A stretch of DNA of 64,000 nt from Roseovarius dicentrarchi (GTDB lineage Bacteria > Pseudomonadota > Alphaproteobacteria > Rhodobacterales > Rhodobacteraceae), in the NCBI RefSeq assembly GCF_003316635.1, contig NZ_QNQP01000013.1, positions 1 through 64,000 of the forward strand, read 5' to 3'. How positions within the stretch are numbered: the stretch's first letter is position 1; each line of letters starts with the position of its first letter. Under the pieces are notes generated by a model. The model was not told the DNA's origin. It did not search any database and saw only the letters and a program-made list of their open reading frames with translations. Below, piece after piece: positions 8,651 through 17,093 of this stretch. The position numbers and the translations under genes are program-made.

Positions 8651-9448
8651 CTATTTTTTTCCGGCGCCGGGCGTGCGCAGCAGCAGTTGGGCCAGCACGA
8701 TCAGCGTCATCGAGCTGAGGAAGGCAAGCGAGCCGATGGCGTTGATGCGCGGGCTGACCTGCCCCTGCAAGAAGCCAAGGATCTTGACGGGCAGCGTCTC
8801 GTTCAGGCCCGAGACGAACCATGCGACGGCAAATTCATCAAAGGACACGGCCATGGTGATGAACAGCGCGGCAAAGATCGCAGGCTTGGTAAACGGGATG
8901 ATCACGTGGCGCAGGGTCGCCCATTCATTGCCGCCGAGATTCCACGATGCCGCCTCAAGATCGGGATCCATCTGCGACAGGCGCAGCCGGATGATGGCCA
9001 TGGCAAACGGGCTGCACATCACGCCATGGGCGATGATGACCGATATGGTCGTGCCCGACAGATTGACGCGCGACAGGAAGGCCAGCATCGCAAGGCCCAT
9101 GATCACCACCGGAATCGTCGGCGGCAGCAGCGCCAGCGCCAGATAGATCGACTTGCCGAAAAAATTGTAGCGGAAATCGGCATAGGCCCCGCCAAAGCCC
9201 AGCAACGTGGCGATCACCGCCACCGTCAGGCCGACAATCAGCGTGTTGAAAAAGCCGGACCAGACCAGCGGATCGTTGAAGATCAGCCGATACCACTCAA
9301 AGGAAAACTCACCCAAGGGAAGTGACGGAAACCGGTCAGAATTCAGCGAAAAGACAAAGCTGCCAGCAATCGGGGCAAAGATGAATATCAGGCACAGCGC
9401 GATATGAACGAACAGCAATGCGTTGATCAGTTTGTTTTCATTGCCCAT
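8651..9448 (-). CDS. ABC transporter permease (PotC-like)
   Basis: This 265-residue inner-membrane permease has about six membrane segments. The cytoplasmic EAA loop is EAASWNLGGNEWATLRHVIIP at about 175-195, the contact for the ATPase. It resembles the PotC subunit of spermidine/putrescine-type importers. The ATG at 9448 overlaps the TAA of the preceding permease by one base (TAATG), so the two are translationally coupled; an in-frame extension to 9547 lies wholly inside that gene. The operon context points to creatinine or a related guanidino compound as substrate, but that is inference. Confidence 0.9.
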   Translation of the reverse strand: MGNENKLINALLFVHIALCLIFIFAPIAGSFVFSLNSDRFPSLPLGEFSFEWYRLIFNDPLVWSGFFNTLIVGLTVAVIATLLGFGGAYADFRYNFFGKSIYLALALLPPTIPVVIMGLAMLAFLSRVNLSGTTISVIIAHGVMCSPFAMAIIRLRLSQMDPDLEAASWNLGGNEWATLRHVIIPFTKPAIFAALFITMAVSFDEFAVAWFVSGLNETLPVKILGFLQGQVSPRINAIGSLAFLSSMTLIVLAQLLLRTPGAGKK

Positions 9449-10293
9449 TATTTTCCGCGCTCCTTGTAGGCGTAGGTGATGGCGGCAAAGGCCACGGTCA
9501 TCAGCGTTCCGATCATCATCACCGCGACGACGGCGGCACGCGGCCACTGCTGGCCCGATTTGGTGATGTCGGTGATCATGATCGACAATGTCGGCGGGTT
9601 GCCGCCCCCAAGGTATAGCGGGCTGACGAAATCACCGAATGACAGGATAAAGGCAAAGAGCGCCGCAACCACCAGGCCCACCTTGGCCGACGGCACAACA
9701 ACCGCAAAGACAGTGCGCAACCGCCCGCAGCGCAGGTTATGCGCCGCCTCGATCAGGTCGCGGTTGACGAAGTTCAGGCTGAAGGTTTGCAGCAGGATGA
9801 CCAGCGGCAGGCACAGCGTGACCATGCCGACCAGTGTGCCGAATGTGTTGTTCAGCATCGGAAACGGACCCAGCCCGACATAGGCCAGCGCCGCGTTGAT
9901 GATGCCCGCATCGGTCAGAAACACCTGCCAGGAATAGATCCGCACCAGATAGCTGGTGAAAAACGGGATGATCAGCACGAAAATCATCCAGCGTTTGGCA
10001 GTATCGCTCAGCTTGAACGAAATCGCGTAGGACGCCGGAAAGGCGATGGCGCTGGTCAGCACTGCGGCGGATGTGGCCAGGATCATGGTGCGCAGATACG
10101 CGTCCCAGAACACGCCGCGCGTCAGGATGCGCTGCCAGTTGCCGAAATTCAGGTCAGGCTGCATCTGGAATGTCTTGACCGTCCAGAAGCTGATGGCGAC
10201 CAGGAATATCAGCGGAAACAGGAAGAACGCCAGTTGCCAGATCAGCAGCGGCAGCGTCAGGACAAGCGAGAAAAGGCTCGGGCGTTTGATCAT
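9448..10293 (-). CDS. ABC transporter permease (PotB-like)
   Basis: This 281-residue permease has a first hydrophobic segment at SLFSLVLTLPLLIWQLAFF and about six in total. The EAA loop reads EAAHNLRCGRLRTVFAVVVP. It is related to PotB-type permeases of polyamine/opine/Fe importers. The ATG at 10293 is preferred because GGGA lies six bases ahead; a TTG at 10305 would add four residues. It is separated from the binding-protein gene by a 69-base gap that contains a strong stem-loop, and it overlaps the second permease by one base. Confidence 0.9.
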   Translation of the reverse strand: MIKRPSLFSLVLTLPLLIWQLAFFLFPLIFLVAISFWTVKTFQMQPDLNFGNWQRILTRGVFWDAYLRTMILATSAAVLTSAIAFPASYAISFKLSDTAKRWMIFVLIIPFFTSYLVRIYSWQVFLTDAGIINAALAYVGLGPFPMLNNTFGTLVGMVTLCLPLVILLQTFSLNFVNRDLIEAAHNLRCGRLRTVFAVVVPSAKVGLVVAALFAFILSFGDFVSPLYLGGGNPPTLSIMITDITKSGQQWPRAAVVAVMMIGTLMTVAFAAITYAYKERGK

Positions 10294-10321
10294 CACGGTT
10301 CCCAATCTGAGGGTGGGGGAT

Positions 10322-10353
10322 GCGCCGGGGCGATGTCAGCCACGCCCCGGCGC
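10322..10353 (-). promoter_or_regulatory. Intercistronic stem-loop between binding-protein and permease genes
   Basis: A perfect 11-base inverted repeat (GCGCCGGGGCG at 10322-10332 and its complement at 10343-10353) encloses a 10-base loop. It has no T-run on either strand, so it is not a classic intrinsic terminator. Such hairpins after a binding-protein gene often stabilise that part of the mRNA and lower expression of downstream permeases; that role is inferred here from position. Confidence 0.6.
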
Positions 10354-10362
10354 GCGCCAGTA

Positions 10363-11481
10363 TCAGGACGCCTTGTAATCGGACCAGAAATCGTTCCAGT
10401 CGCCCAGATCCTGCTGAACGGGCAGCTGGCGGTACTGAATCAGGCCCTCGCGGATCATGTCCATCACGTTGCGCACGCCCAGCACCATGTTCTGGCGCTT
10501 GGCCTCGGCCGGGTTGGTGTCGTTCAGCACTTTCCAGCCCGCTTCGCTGGGGATCAGGGCGGGGTAGGCGGCCATGTTGGCCGATTTTGCCTGACCTTCG
10601 GGCGATGTGATGTACTGGATCCACTTTTTCGCCATGTCGTAATTCTGCGTGCCTTTCCCGATCGAGAAGGATTCGGTGAATTGCAGGCCGCCTTCCTTGG
10701 GGATGACGCTGCGCACCTTGGCGCCGTTTTTCTCAAGCACGCCGGTGATCCAGTCGCCGATACCCGAAAACAGCGTCATCTGCCCGCTTTCCAGCGACGA
10801 GAAGGTTCCGCCATAGTCGAAAAAGCCGCCGACCTGCGGGCGCAGCCCCATCGCGGTTTCCTGCACCGCATCCCATGCTGCGCTGTCGATGTCATAGGGC
10901 GACGGGTTGCCGTTCCACAGGCTCATCTGGCCAAGGTTCGGCAGGTGCCAGTCGAAATGGCCCAGCTTGCCGGCGGCGCGGTCATCGGCATAAACGGCGT
11001 AGGTCGAGGCCTCTTCTTCGGTGAAGGCGTCGGTGTTGTAGGCCACGCCCAGAAAGCCAAAGCGCGTGATGACCGAATAAAGCTTGTCATCGACCCAGTG
11101 GCCGGGGAATTTCTGGAATTCGGGGAAGAAATCGTCAAACGGGTAATCCGCCGGGTCCAGTTCCTGAATATATCCCGCGCCGTTCAGCTGCTGCACATAT
11201 TCGCCGTCCGACAGGATCACGTCATAGGTGCCGGGGGGCGATTGCGCGATCAGGCCCAGCATGTTGTCGCCGCCGGTATAGTATTTCGGCGTGAACTTGA
11301 CGTTGTTGGCCTCCTCGAATGCGCCCACGATGTCAGGCTCGGCGTGGCCGTACCATGCCAGCATCGACAGGTTGACCGTCTGCGCCGAGGCGCGGATCGA
11401 CAGGAAGGGCGTGGCCAGCGCGGCGCCTGCCGTCATGGTCAGCAGTTTGCGGCGGGTGGGCCGGATCAGGGAATGTGTCAT
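10363..11481 (-). CDS. ABC transporter substrate-binding protein (PotD-like), Tat-exported
   Basis: This 372-residue periplasmic binding protein has a twin-arginine signal: PTRRKLLTM followed by a hydrophobic stretch and an ASA cleavage region near residue 34. The body (LSMLAWYGHAEPDIVGAFEE, YDVILSDGEYV, ITRFGFLGVAYNTD) matches family 1/PotD-like extracellular solute-binding proteins. The ATG at 11481 is chosen for the GGAG nine bases upstream and because the Tat motif begins directly after it. It follows creatininase in an operon with two permeases and an ATPase, so creatinine, creatine or a similar cation is a reasonable ligand guess. Confidence 0.9.
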   Translation of the reverse strand: MTHSLIRPTRRKLLTMTAGAALATPFLSIRASAQTVNLSMLAWYGHAEPDIVGAFEEANNVKFTPKYYTGGDNMLGLIAQSPPGTYDVILSDGEYVQQLNGAGYIQELDPADYPFDDFFPEFQKFPGHWVDDKLYSVITRFGFLGVAYNTDAFTEEEASTYAVYADDRAAGKLGHFDWHLPNLGQMSLWNGNPSPYDIDSAAWDAVQETAMGLRPQVGGFFDYGGTFSSLESGQMTLFSGIGDWITGVLEKNGAKVRSVIPKEGGLQFTESFSIGKGTQNYDMAKKWIQYITSPEGQAKSANMAAYPALIPSEAGWKVLNDTNPAEAKRQNMVLGVRNVMDMIREGLIQYRQLPVQQDLGDWNDFWSDYKAS

Positions 11482-11543
11482 CGGTGTCTTCTCCTTGTTG
11501 GGACTCAGCATTTTGGCATGCTTTTGTGTTGTGTCTGGGCGGT

Positions 11544-12332
11544 CTATGCGGCGCGGCGCGGAAATTCGGTGTTGATGGCGTCGACGATGCCGCGGGTGCA
11601 GACCTCCAGCAGTATATCACCCTTTTCGGCCGTCGCCTCCTTGGGCGAGGACAACGTGCCGCTGGCGGGGGTCCAATCGGGCTTGGCCGGGTAGACGTCA
11701 TAGGGCGGGAAGGTGGCGGGCGCATGTTCGACCGCGTCCTTCAGCGATACCAGATCGGGGTGCAGGCGCAGCATCAGCGATGTCTCCAGCACGCCACCAT
11801 GCTCGATATCCCAGCCAAGGAAACCGTTTGGATACAGCTTCTCGATCGAAGCCTGATCGACGAAGTCCCAATAGGACAGCACCATGACGGTGACATCATC
11901 CGTGCCGCCCCAGCGCAACTCGCGCAGGGCCAGATCAATCGCCTCGGTGATGAACCACGAGTTTTCAAAATGCCCGTTGACGATGCACAGGTTGCGCACG
12001 CCGTGGCGCACGAATTCCTTGACCACATCCTTCAGGGCATTGACCAGCGTTGCGCCATCAAGGCTGGTCGTGCCGGGAAAAAAATTGCCACCGCCCGATT
12101 TCTGGTGTGATTTATAGCCGTAGGTAAACGGCGGCGCGACCAGTGCGCCCACCTCGCCCGCCACGCGGCGGGCAAATTCGGTGGGCAGCAGCACATCGAC
12201 ATGCATCGGCATATGGTGGCCGTGCTGCTCCATCGAGCCGAGGGGAATCAAGATTGGGACATCACCGTTTTGCACCCGTTTTTGATAGTCAGGCCATGCC
12301 ATTTCGGCGGCAAAAACGGTTGATCTGGTCAT
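11544..12332 (-). CDS. crnA: Creatininase (creatinine amidohydrolase)
   Basis: Interconverts creatinine and creatine. The 262-residue protein follows the Pseudomonas putida creatininase closely along its whole length. GSMEQHGHHMPMHVDVLLP carries metal ligands Glu35, His37 and Asp46, VNGHFENSWF carries His121 and Glu123, and FLGWDIEHGGVLETSLML and ATFPPYDVYP follow. Residues YGYKSHQKSGGGN and FPGTTSLDGATL are also shared with the characterised enzyme, which separates it from generic creatininase-family proteins (for example MftE). The ATG at 12332 follows a GAGGG site. It is the first gene of an operon with a full ABC importer and is divergent from a LysR regulator. No creatinase is seen in the window. 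Confidence 0.9.
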   Translation of the reverse strand: MTRSTVFAAEMAWPDYQKRVQNGDVPILIPLGSMEQHGHHMPMHVDVLLPTEFARRVAGEVGALVAPPFTYGYKSHQKSGGGNFFPGTTSLDGATLVNALKDVVKEFVRHGVRNLCIVNGHFENSWFITEAIDLALRELRWGGTDDVTVMVLSYWDFVDQASIEKLYPNGFLGWDIEHGGVLETSLMLRLHPDLVSLKDAVEHAPATFPPYDVYPAKPDWTPASGTLSSPKEATAEKGDILLEVCTRGIVDAINTEFPRRAA

Positions 12333-12386
12333 GTTACCCTCACTTTTAAAGCTTGGTAATCCTAGCGCGGCTTGCGGCATGCGCGA

Positions 12387-12426
12387 AATTTATAGTAGTA
12401 ATGAAGTGATAAGGATTATTTATAGT
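12387..12426. promoter_or_regulatory. Possible LysR operator region: repeated ATTTATAGT
   Basis: In the 92-base divergent gap between crnA and the LysR gene, ATTTATAGT occurs at 12388-12396 and again at 12418-12426, in direct orientation about 30 bases apart within an unusually AT-rich patch. The second copy overlaps the LysR start codon region. LysR-type regulators commonly bind the divergent promoter next to their own gene. Assigning these repeats as the site is a guess. Confidence 0.35.
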
Positions 12427-13318
12427 GCGCCGATTTACGAACCTTCAGATGGATCTGTTACGCACGTTCGTGACGGTGGTTGATCTGCGCAATTTCACCG
12501 AAACGGGCCGGGCGCTTGGCCGCACGCAGCCGGCGATTTCGCTACAGATCAAGCGGCTGGAAGAGGTGGCAGGGGTCAAGCTGCTGAGCGACAGCCGCAA
12601 GAAGATCGAATTGACGGCAGATGGGCAGGTTTTGCTGGGCTACGCGCGCGAAATCCTGCGCCTGAATGATCGTGCCGCCGCCAGCCTGCAACGCACCAAG
12701 CTGCTGGGAACGCTGCGCATCGGGCTGCCGATTGACTACTCGATCGAGTATTTCCAAAGGATCATCGGCGAATTTTCCAGCGCCAATCCGCAGGTCTTGC
12801 TGGATATCCGGTGCAGCCGCAGCCGTGATTTGCTGGCGGCGCTGGATGTGGACGATCTGGATATGGTCGTGTCGATCACCGATGTGGTGCCCGCGCCGCA
12901 TCTGTCGCTTTACTGGTCCGAACGTCCCGTCTGGGCCTGCGCGCAGGAGTATCGGATAGACCCCGGCAGCATGGTGCGGATCATCGCCCACCCCGAGGGG
13001 TGTTTTTACCGCAAGGGCATGGTCGAGGCGCTGGAGGTGGAGGGGCGCGACTGGCGCGTCTCATTTGAAAGCCCCGGCATCTCGGCCCTGCAAAAGGCGG
13101 TTTTGACCGGCATGGGCGTGACCGCCCTGACCAGCAAGACGCTGCTGCCGGGAATGCGCATTCTGACGCCCGAGGATGGGTTTCCAAAACTTGCCAACAT
13201 TCACGTTGGCCTGTTCTACAAGCATATCAATATGTCCGATGCCGCATTGAAGCTGGTCGAGCAGATCACCGAAGGCGTCAGCGCGTTTCAGTCCCCGATG
13301 CAGGCGCGCGCCGGGTAG
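12425..13318 (+). CDS. LysR family transcriptional regulator
   Basis: This 297-residue regulator has an N-terminal winged helix-turn-helix (MDLLRTFVTVVDLRNFTETG, then ALGRTQPAISLQIKRLEE, about 9-65) and a C-terminal periplasmic-binding-protein-like effector domain from about residue 95. The GTG at 12425 is used because AAGGA lies nine bases before it; an internal ATG at 12449 lacks a site. It is transcribed divergently from crnA and is the obvious candidate regulator of the creatininase/ABC operon, with creatinine or creatine as possible inducer. Its 3' end is 12 bases from the convergent znuB stop. Confidence 0.92.
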   Translation: MRRFTNLQMDLLRTFVTVVDLRNFTETGRALGRTQPAISLQIKRLEEVAGVKLLSDSRKKIELTADGQVLLGYAREILRLNDRAAASLQRTKLLGTLRIGLPIDYSIEYFQRIIGEFSSANPQVLLDIRCSRSRDLLAALDVDDLDMVVSITDVVPAPHLSLYWSERPVWACAQEYRIDPGSMVRIIAHPEGCFYRKGMVEALEVEGRDWRVSFESPGISALQKAVLTGMGVTALTSKTLLPGMRILTPEDGFPKLANIHVGLFYKHINMSDAALKLVEQITEGVSAFQSPMQARAG

Positions 13319-13330
13319 GGCAGGGGCCGC

Positions 13331-14125
13331 CTACGCGCGCCGCCGGACCGCCGTTGCCACGCTGGACGCGCAGAACATCAATGCCAGCGCGCACACGATG
13401 GTCGGCCCGGTGGGGGTGTCGAACATGAATGACAGGCGCAGCCCGCCCCACGCGGCGACCACGGCGATGAGGGCCGCGATCAGCGCCATCGCCTCAGGCG
13501 TGCGGGCAAAGGGGCGGGCCGTGGCCGCCGGGATGATCAGCAGCGCGGTGATCAGCAAAACGCCGACCACCTTGATCGCCACCGCCACCACGATGGCCAG
13601 CGCCAGCGTCAGGATCAGCTCCTCGCGGCGCGGGTCAATGCCGGCGGCGCGGGCCAGGTCGGGGTTCAGCGTGGCCGTCAGCAGCGCCGACCATCGCCAC
13701 AGCGTCAGCGCCAGAACCAGCGCGGCACCGCCCCAGATGATGCCCAGATCCCCGCGCGACACTGACAGGATATCGCCAAACAGATAGGCCATCACGTCGA
13801 TCCGCACGCCGCTGAGGAACGACACCGCCACCAGCCCGAAGGCCAGCGCCGAATGGGCCATGACGCCCAGCAGCGTATCCATCGCATAGCCGCGCCCGGC
13901 CAGCAGCGTCACCAGCGTCGCCATGACCAGCGCCACGATCAGCGCCCCGGCAAAGACCGGCAGGGACAGGGCCAGCGACAACGCCACGCCCAGAATGGCC
14001 GCATGGGCCGTTGCATCGCCAAAATACGCCATTCGGCGCCAGACCACGAAACAGCCCAGCGGCGCGGCGGCCAGCGCGGTGCCGATCCCGGCCAGTGCCG
14101 CGCGCAGCATGAAATCGTCCAGCAT
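13331..14125 (-). CDS. znuB: Zinc ABC transporter permease ZnuB
   Basis: This 264-residue ABC-3 family permease has about eight membrane helices. Family landmarks are LGCFVVWRRMAYFGDATAHAA near residue 22-42 and the C-terminal GLRLSFMFDTPTGPTIV segment. It forms the membrane channel of the high-affinity Zn(II) importer with ZnuA and ZnuC. The ATG at 14125 overlaps the znuC stop by one base (TAATG), so translation is coupled. Confidence 0.95.
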   Translation of the reverse strand: MLDDFMLRAALAGIGTALAAAPLGCFVVWRRMAYFGDATAHAAILGVALSLALSLPVFAGALIVALVMATLVTLLAGRGYAMDTLLGVMAHSALAFGLVAVSFLSGVRIDVMAYLFGDILSVSRGDLGIIWGGAALVLALTLWRWSALLTATLNPDLARAAGIDPRREELILTLALAIVVAVAIKVVGVLLITALLIIPAATARPFARTPEAMALIAALIAVVAAWGGLRLSFMFDTPTGPTIVCALALMFCASSVATAVRRRA

Positions 14126-14901
14126 TATGCCTGCTCCTCTGCTGCGGCCCGCTTTGCGGTGTGATCGTGGCCGCACCCCTCGCCGGGGCCGTGGCGGTGG
14201 TCATGGTGGTGGCGGTAGAGCGCCAGCGCCCCTTGGGTGCCTTCGCCGAAGAGGGCGCGGTACACCGGGGCCTCGGCCACGACTTCGGGCGTGCCTTCGC
14301 AGCAGATATGGCCGTTGACGCAAATGACGCGGTCAGAGGCGCTCATCACCACATGCAGATCGTGGCTGACCATCAGCACGGCGCAGCCCGTCTCGCGGCG
14401 GACCTGCTCGATCTGGCGGTAGAACGCGGCAGAGCCGGGCTGATCAAGACCGGCGGTCGCCTCGTCCAGTATCAGCAGCTCGGGCCGGGCAATCAGGGCG
14501 CGGGCCAGCAGCACACGCTGAAACTGGCCGCCCGACAGCGCCGCCATCTGGCGCGTGCCAATTCCCGGCACGCCGGCGCGCGCCAGTGCGGCGGTTGCCT
14601 CGGCCGCCGGAACGCGGCGCGGCAGGCCCAGGAACCGCGCCACTGTCATCGGCAGCGTGGCATCCAGCACCAGCCGCTGCGGCACATAGCCCAGCCGCAG
14701 GCCCGCACGGCGCGTCACTGTCCCCGCTGCCGGGCGCACCCCGCCCAGTATCGCGCGCAGAAGGGTGGATTTGCCCGATCCGTTCGGACCGACGATTGTG
14801 ACAATCTCGCCCGGCACGATGCTGAAATCGACATTCTCCAGCACGGTCGCGGCGCCGTGCCGCACGGTCAGGCCGGCGGTTGTGACAAGCGCCGCGCTCA
14901 T
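14125..14901 (-). CDS. znuC: Zinc ABC transporter ATP-binding protein ZnuC
   Basis: This 258-residue ABC ATPase has Walker A GPNGSGKST, signature LSGGQFQRV, Walker B LLILDEAT and H-loop VSHDL. The C-terminal tail is histidine-rich (YRHHHDHRHGPGEGCGHDH), as in many ZnuC proteins, and may bind zinc. The ATG at 14901 overlaps the zur stop (ATGA). It energises zinc import through ZnuB. Confidence 0.95.
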   Translation of the reverse strand: MSAALVTTAGLTVRHGAATVLENVDFSIVPGEIVTIVGPNGSGKSTLLRAILGGVRPAAGTVTRRAGLRLGYVPQRLVLDATLPMTVARFLGLPRRVPAAEATAALARAGVPGIGTRQMAALSGGQFQRVLLARALIARPELLILDEATAGLDQPGSAAFYRQIEQVRRETGCAVLMVSHDLHVVMSASDRVICVNGHICCEGTPEVVAEAPVYRALFGEGTQGALALYRHHHDHRHGPGEGCGHDHTAKRAAAEEQA

Positions 14902-15374
14902 GCGGCCTCCGCGCATGCGGGGCACAGGCCCTCGGCCTCGCGCACGGTACGCTCGATCACAAAGCCGGCTTGCCTGGCCGCGCGGCCCAGCTCGCCCGCG
15001 GCGGGGTCTGTGTCTGTCTCCACCACGCGCTGGCAGGTGCGGCAAATCAGGAAGGCGGGCGTGTGGTCGCCATGCAGGTGCGAGCAGGCGATAAAGGCAT
15101 TGAGCCGCTCGATCCGGTGGGCAAAGCCGTGCATCACCAGAAAATCCAGCGCGCGGTAAGCCATGGGCGGCTGCGCGTTCAGCCCATCCTTGCGCAGCCG
15201 GTCCAGAATGTCATAGGCGCCCAGTGCAGTGTGATCGCCCAGCAAAATCTCCAGCACGCGGCGGCGTATCGGGGTGAATTGCAGTCCCTCCCTGGCGCAG
15301 TGACGCTCGGCCGCGGCCAGACCGTCTGCGATGCAGTCCTGATGATTGTGGGGATCGAACGCATCGGGGGTCAT
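14898..15374 (-). CDS. zur: Zinc uptake regulator Zur (Fur family)
   Basis: This 158-residue Fur-family repressor has an N-terminal winged helix (LQFTPIRRRVLEILLGDHTALGAYDILDRL), a metal-binding region with HGFAHRI and CSHLHGDHTPAFLICRTC (regulatory His/Cys plus the first structural CxxC) and a C-terminal CPAC pair. The ATG at 15374 follows AAGGAC; longer in-frame starts run into the divergent promoter. It is first in zur-znuC-znuB and divergent from znuA. It would repress both when zinc is sufficient, through the AT-rich palindromes in the 100-base gap. Confidence 0.93.
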   Translation of the reverse strand: MTPDAFDPHNHQDCIADGLAAAERHCAREGLQFTPIRRRVLEILLGDHTALGAYDILDRLRKDGLNAQPPMAYRALDFLVMHGFAHRIERLNAFIACSHLHGDHTPAFLICRTCQRVVETDTDPAAGELGRAARQAGFVIERTVREAEGLCPACAEAA

Positions 15375-15416
15375 GGGATGTCCTTGGCGGAGTGCGGGTA
15401 AGAAGAAGGGCTTGCG

Positions 15417-15464
15417 ATGATATAATATATCATTTAGAGCGATATGTAATGTTATATTGTCACA
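15417..15464. promoter_or_regulatory. Zur box candidates in the zur/znuA divergent promoter
   Basis: A 17-base perfect palindrome, ATGATATAATATATCAT, occupies 15417-15433. A second, weaker AT-rich partial dyad containing TAATGTTATATTGTCA lies at about 15447-15462, just ahead of the znuA start at 15475. Known alphaproteobacterial Zur boxes are palindromes of the type ATGTTATA-N-TATAACAT, which these resemble. One probably controls zur-znuCB and the other znuA. Confidence 0.7.
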
Positions 15465-15474
15465 AGGTCCGAAC

Positions 15475-16434
15475 ATGTTCAACCAGATGAAACAGATCAC
15501 CTTGGCCGCTGGCCTGACATTGGCCGTCGCCGCCGGGCCGGCAGGGGCCGATGTGCCGAATGTGGCGACGGACGTGGCGCCGGTGCAGTCGCTGGTCGCA
15601 CGTGTCATGGGCGATCTGGGCGCGGCGTCGGTGATCGTGCGGCCCGGCGCATCGCCGCATGGCTATGCCTTGCGCCCGTCCGAGGCGGGCAGCCTGCAAG
15701 CTGCGGACGCGGTGTTCTGGATCGGCCCGTCGCTGACCCCGTGGCTGGAGGGCGCGATCACCGCGCTGGCGCCGGATGCGACTGTGGTGCCCCTGCTGGA
15801 AGCCGGTGGCACCCATCTTCTGGACTTCCGAACCGAGGCCGCATTTGGCGCGGCAGCGCATGGCAGCCACGATCATGGCGATCACAGCGATCACGATGAC
15901 CACGGCGATCACCACCACCAAGGAACGGACCCGCATGCATGGCTGGACCCGCAAAACGCGCAGGTCTGGCTGGATGTCATCGCGCAAAAGTTGAGCGATC
16001 TGGACCCTGAAAACGCGCAGACCTACGCGGCCAACGCACAGGCCGGACGCGCCGAATTTGCCGCGCTGGAGGCCCAGATTGCCCACGCCTTGGCGCCGGT
16101 GCAGGACACCCCCTTTGTGGTGTTTCACGATGCGTTCCAGTATTTCGAGCACCGGTTTCAGCTGGCCGCCGCCGGCGCCATCGCGCATAGCGATGCGTCC
16201 GATCCCGGCCCGGCCCGCGTGGCCGAGGTGCGCCGGATCGTGCAGGACAGCGGCGCGCGCTGCGTCCTGTCGGAACCTGCGTTCAACCCGGCGCTGGTGC
16301 AGACGGTGATTGACGGCACTTCCGTGCGCACCGCGTCCGTTGATCCCATGGGCAGTGACATTGCGCCCGGCGCGGCGTTCTACCCCGCCTTGCTGCGCAG
16401 CATCAGCGCCGCGCTGACGGATTGCCTGAAATGA
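15475..16434 (+). CDS. znuA: Zinc ABC transporter substrate-binding protein ZnuA
   Basis: This 319-residue periplasmic zinc receptor has a signal peptide at about 1-27 (ITLAAGLTLAVAAGPAGA). The first zinc histidine is in GASPHGYALRPS. A charged, His/Asp-rich loop of repeated HDHGDH units lies at about 125-150, followed by TDPHAWLDPQNA. Further ligand regions are VFHDAFQYFE and SVDPMGSD. The ATG at 15475 has AAGGT seven bases ahead. The stop overlaps the next gene (ATGA), so a DUF1007 protein and a NicO exporter are in the same transcript. Confidence 0.95.
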   Translation: MFNQMKQITLAAGLTLAVAAGPAGADVPNVATDVAPVQSLVARVMGDLGAASVIVRPGASPHGYALRPSEAGSLQAADAVFWIGPSLTPWLEGAITALAPDATVVPLLEAGGTHLLDFRTEAAFGAAAHGSHDHGDHSDHDDHGDHHHQGTDPHAWLDPQNAQVWLDVIAQKLSDLDPENAQTYAANAQAGRAEFAALEAQIAHALAPVQDTPFVVFHDAFQYFEHRFQLAAAGAIAHSDASDPGPARVAEVRRIVQDSGARCVLSEPAFNPALVQTVIDGTSVRTASVDPMGSDIAPGAAFYPALLRSISAALTDCLK

Positions 16435-17093
16435 GGCGGGCGCTGGCACTGTGCGCGGCGGCATGGGCCTGCGCGCCCGGCAGCGCCGTGATGGCGCATC
16501 CGCATGTCTTTATCGACGCGGCAGCCGCGCTGATCGTCAACGACGATGGCGATCTGGCCGCCCTGCGCATCGGCTGGTCCTATGACGCGTTCTATTCGCT
16601 GGTCATGATCGAGGACAGGGGCCTGGACGCCGACGGCGACGGCACGCCCGAGCCTGCGCAGCTTGAGGCGTTCGCCGGACAGGACGTCGATTGGGCTGCC
16701 GGATTTCCCGGTGATGTGACCCTTGGAATGGGCGGCGATCCCGTTCCGCTGGCGCCGCCGATCCGGCACCGCGCGCTGTATGAAAACGGGCGGATCATCA
16801 CCACGCATATACGGCCGCTCACGACGCCCATCACGGACTGGGCCGAGGCGGTGACATTGCAAATCTACGATCCCAGCTATTTCGTGGCCTATGAGGTGCC
16901 GGTGATGCCCACCGTCGAGGGCGCAGATTGCACAGTGACCCGCACCCGCGCCGATACGGCCCGCGCGCAGGCGGAATATGGGGACAAGCTGGCCGCTGTC
17001 GACGTGTCGGACGATCCGTTCGCGGCGGTCGATCTGGGGGATATCGGCGTGCTTTTTGCCGACAGCTTTAGCGTGACATGCGCCGCGCGCTGA
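16431..17093 (+). CDS. DUF1007 family periplasmic protein
   Basis: This 220-residue protein has a signal peptide (LALCAAAWACAPGSAVMA) followed directly by HPHVFIDAAAALIVNDDG, the hallmark start of DUF1007. An acidic DADGDGTPEP segment around residues 65-75 resembles a Ca-binding loop. DUF1007 genes are usually paired with NicO-type nickel/cobalt or zinc transporters; the role may be periplasmic metal handling but is unproven. Here it is coupled to znuA (ATGA overlap) and overlaps the following NicO gene by 16 bases. Confidence 0.88.
   Translation: MRRALALCAAAWACAPGSAVMAHPHVFIDAAAALIVNDDGDLAALRIGWSYDAFYSLVMIEDRGLDADGDGTPEPAQLEAFAGQDVDWAAGFPGDVTLGMGGDPVPLAPPIRHRALYENGRIITTHIRPLTTPITDWAEAVTLQIYDPSYFVAYEVPVMPTVEGADCTVTRTRADTARAQAEYGDKLAAVDVSDDPFAAVDLGDIGVLFADSFSVTCAAR

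Noticed and set aside
9739..11694. 651-codon plus-strand frame across the ABC transporter genes
   Set aside because: It runs opposite a permease and a binding-protein gene with good domains; it is explained as absence of stops in GC-rich antisense.
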